The notes beneath the pieces are model-generated. The model worked only from the letters and a program-made list of their open reading frames with translations, was not told the origin of the DNA and did not search any database. From NCBI GenBank assembly GCA_038230735.1, contig JBBRMR010000002.1:97501-161500 (forward strand): a stretch of 64,000 bases of DNA. The letters are read 5' to 3'. How positions within the stretch are numbered: position 1 is the first letter of the stretch; every line of letters starts with the position of its first letter. The translations under genes were made by a program, and so were the position numbers. Source of the DNA: Arcicella sp038230735 (lineage in GTDB: Bacteria > Bacteroidota > Bacteroidia > Cytophagales > Spirosomataceae). Below, piece by piece: positions 63,006 to 64,000 of the stretch.

Positions 63006-64000
63006 TAGAATTTACGGTTTAAGTTCTGACATTGATTATCAGAGTTTTATAAGTTAATGGTTTTGCTTTAACCATTCTTTGGATAAGATTATCAAAAATG
63101 GATTCTTTCCACAGACTTCGATTAAAGCGATAAGAATATTCATCTAAATAAATTTGCAAATATCTTGACTCAACACTGTGATAAATTCCTCTTAACCAAG
63201 ACTTTAACCCTTGAATGTATCGGTGCATTAACTCAAAATTTTCACCACCTTTACTTTTCTCTTGAGTGATTTGGTAATGTTCTTTCAAAGGAGTATATCC
63301 AGTCCATTTGTCGGTTAATATTTTAGCACTTTTGTCAATATGTGCAATGAAGATTTTATTCAATTCATCAGCAGATGTATTTTCAATTTTCATGGCGTAA
63401 GCTCTTTTTGTTCCAGTTTCGTCCTTTGTTTTTTCAATGGCAATGACGATTGTATCTTTGGTTTTGTTTCCACGCCCTTGATGACCCTCTTCCTTGCCAC
63501 CAATGAAGGCTTCATCAACTTCAACAACGCCAGTTAAGGGGTACTGTTGGCTTGAACTCATAGCATTGCGTATTTTTTGAGCAAAGAACCATGCTGTTTC
63601 CTTATTGATAGATAAGGTTTTGGCAAATTGATTAGCAGACTGCCCTTTACTGGTTGTTGTCATCATAAAAACCATTGTAAAGGCTTTCCGAAGCCCAAAT
63701 TTAACCTTGTGAAACAAGGTGCCAGCAGTCACAGAATCAGCATGATAGCAGTCTCGACAACGACGAATATACGGGTCTTTACTGTTATGATGATGTTGAC
63801 ATCCACACTTTGGACAAACGAAGCCATTACCCCATTTATAGATTGCTAAATAAGCCTTGCAAGTATCATCATCCTTGAATTTATCCGTAAATTCTAATAA
63901 ATTCATACCTTTGAAAATATCCATATCTATTTGATTATTAATCTATTAGGTATAAATATACAAAAAAATAGTGGTTTCAGCAAGTAAACCGTAAATTCTA
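63006..64000 (-). mobile_element. IS1595-family (ISXO2-like) insertion sequence
   Basis: A 995-base element bounded by perfect 16-base inverted repeats, TAGAATTTACGGTTTA at 63006-63021 and its complement at 63985-64000, the last base of the window. A few further bases inside also match. The right-hand target duplication lies outside, so it cannot be checked. Confidence 0.88.
63019..63924 (-). CDS. IS1595-family transposase
   Basis: 301 residues. An N-terminal zinc ribbon (CPKCGCQHHHNSKDPYIRRC, RDC) precedes a DDE-type domain of the ISXO2 group: GVVEVDEAFIGGK, AKILTDKWTGY and the MHRYIQGLKSWLRGIYHSV segment. Intact, and its stop codon lies inside the left inverted repeat. It probably catalyses cut-and-paste or replicative movement of the element. 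Confidence 0.93.
   Translation of the reverse strand: MDIFKGMNLLEFTDKFKDDDTCKAYLAIYKWGNGFVCPKCGCQHHHNSKDPYIRRCRDCYHADSVTAGTLFHKVKFGLRKAFTMVFMMTTTSKGQSANQFAKTLSINKETAWFFAQKIRNAMSSSQQYPLTGVVEVDEAFIGGKEEGHQGRGNKTKDTIVIAIEKTKDETGTKRAYAMKIENTSADELNKIFIAHIDKSAKILTDKWTGYTPLKEHYQITQEKSKGGENFELMHRYIQGLKSWLRGIYHSVESRYLQIYLDEYSYRFNRSLWKESIFDNLIQRMVKAKPLTYKTLIINVRT

Overview
The window reads as chromosomal DNA of an AT-rich, aerobic, probably pigmented and light-using member of the Bacteroidota, most likely Cytophagales (Spirosomaceae-like). The support is a MurF-Alr fusion, a TonB receptor paired with a DUF4249 lipoprotein, many Sec or lipoprotein signals, no clear Shine-Dalgarno sites, recurrent TAnnTTTG (-7) promoter elements, and a Bacteroidota-type proton-pumping rhodopsin with Blh and CrtY. 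Genus is an inference. I saw no rRNA, tRNA, CRISPR or prophage.

Layout. 1-2.5 kb: a minus-strand run of small genes (DUF763 start, DUF5655, AlkA-type glycosylase, DUF1905/YdeI) and a broken DUF2461 gene. 2.5-7.2 kb: a TetR-TolC-HlyD-DHA2 tripartite drug-efflux operon. 7.3-12 kb: a beta-propeller/phosphoesterase lipoprotein, a DUF892 ferritin-like protein and lipA. 12-27.4 kb: a carbohydrate/sulfate-ester region holding a ThuA-glucose dehydrogenase-cytochrome c gene split by a TGA, a GH2, a secreted alpha/beta hydrolase, a GH106-like enzyme, a small secreted protein, a sulfatase, and two paralogous NrtR/AraR-type Nudix regulators. 27.4-31.2 kb: murF-alr and crtY. 31.4-34.2 kb: a decayed ada-type gene beside a VRR-NUC nuclease. 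34-43 kb: acylase, thioredoxin-like protein, ROK kinase, acetolactate decarboxylase-like protein and several small proteins. 43.4-45.3 kb: proteorhodopsin and blh. 45.3-63 kb: ridA, gltX, a molybdopterin oxidoreductase subunit, truA, yebC, dtd, a MazG-like protein, the TonB receptor/DUF4249 pair, a response regulator and a TlpA-like protein. 63-64 kb: an IS1595-type element whose right inverted repeat ends on the last base.

How genes may work together. CrtY makes beta-carotene, Blh cleaves it to retinal, and the rhodopsin binds retinal to pump protons. The rhodopsin also carries a glycine at the site that opens a carotenoid-antenna window in xanthorhodopsin-like pumps.

The most structured unexplained signal is a pair of matching divergent promoter modules (15.78-15.96 kb and 24.67-24.91 kb). 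Each has a long palindrome with core TATTGTCT...AGACAATA between a Nudix regulator and a divergent gene, with identical spacing to both -7 elements. The two divergent genes encode the same roughly 95-residue domain. Intergenic regions also carry heptamer-type short tandem repeats, often in inverted pairs that form terminator-like hairpins.
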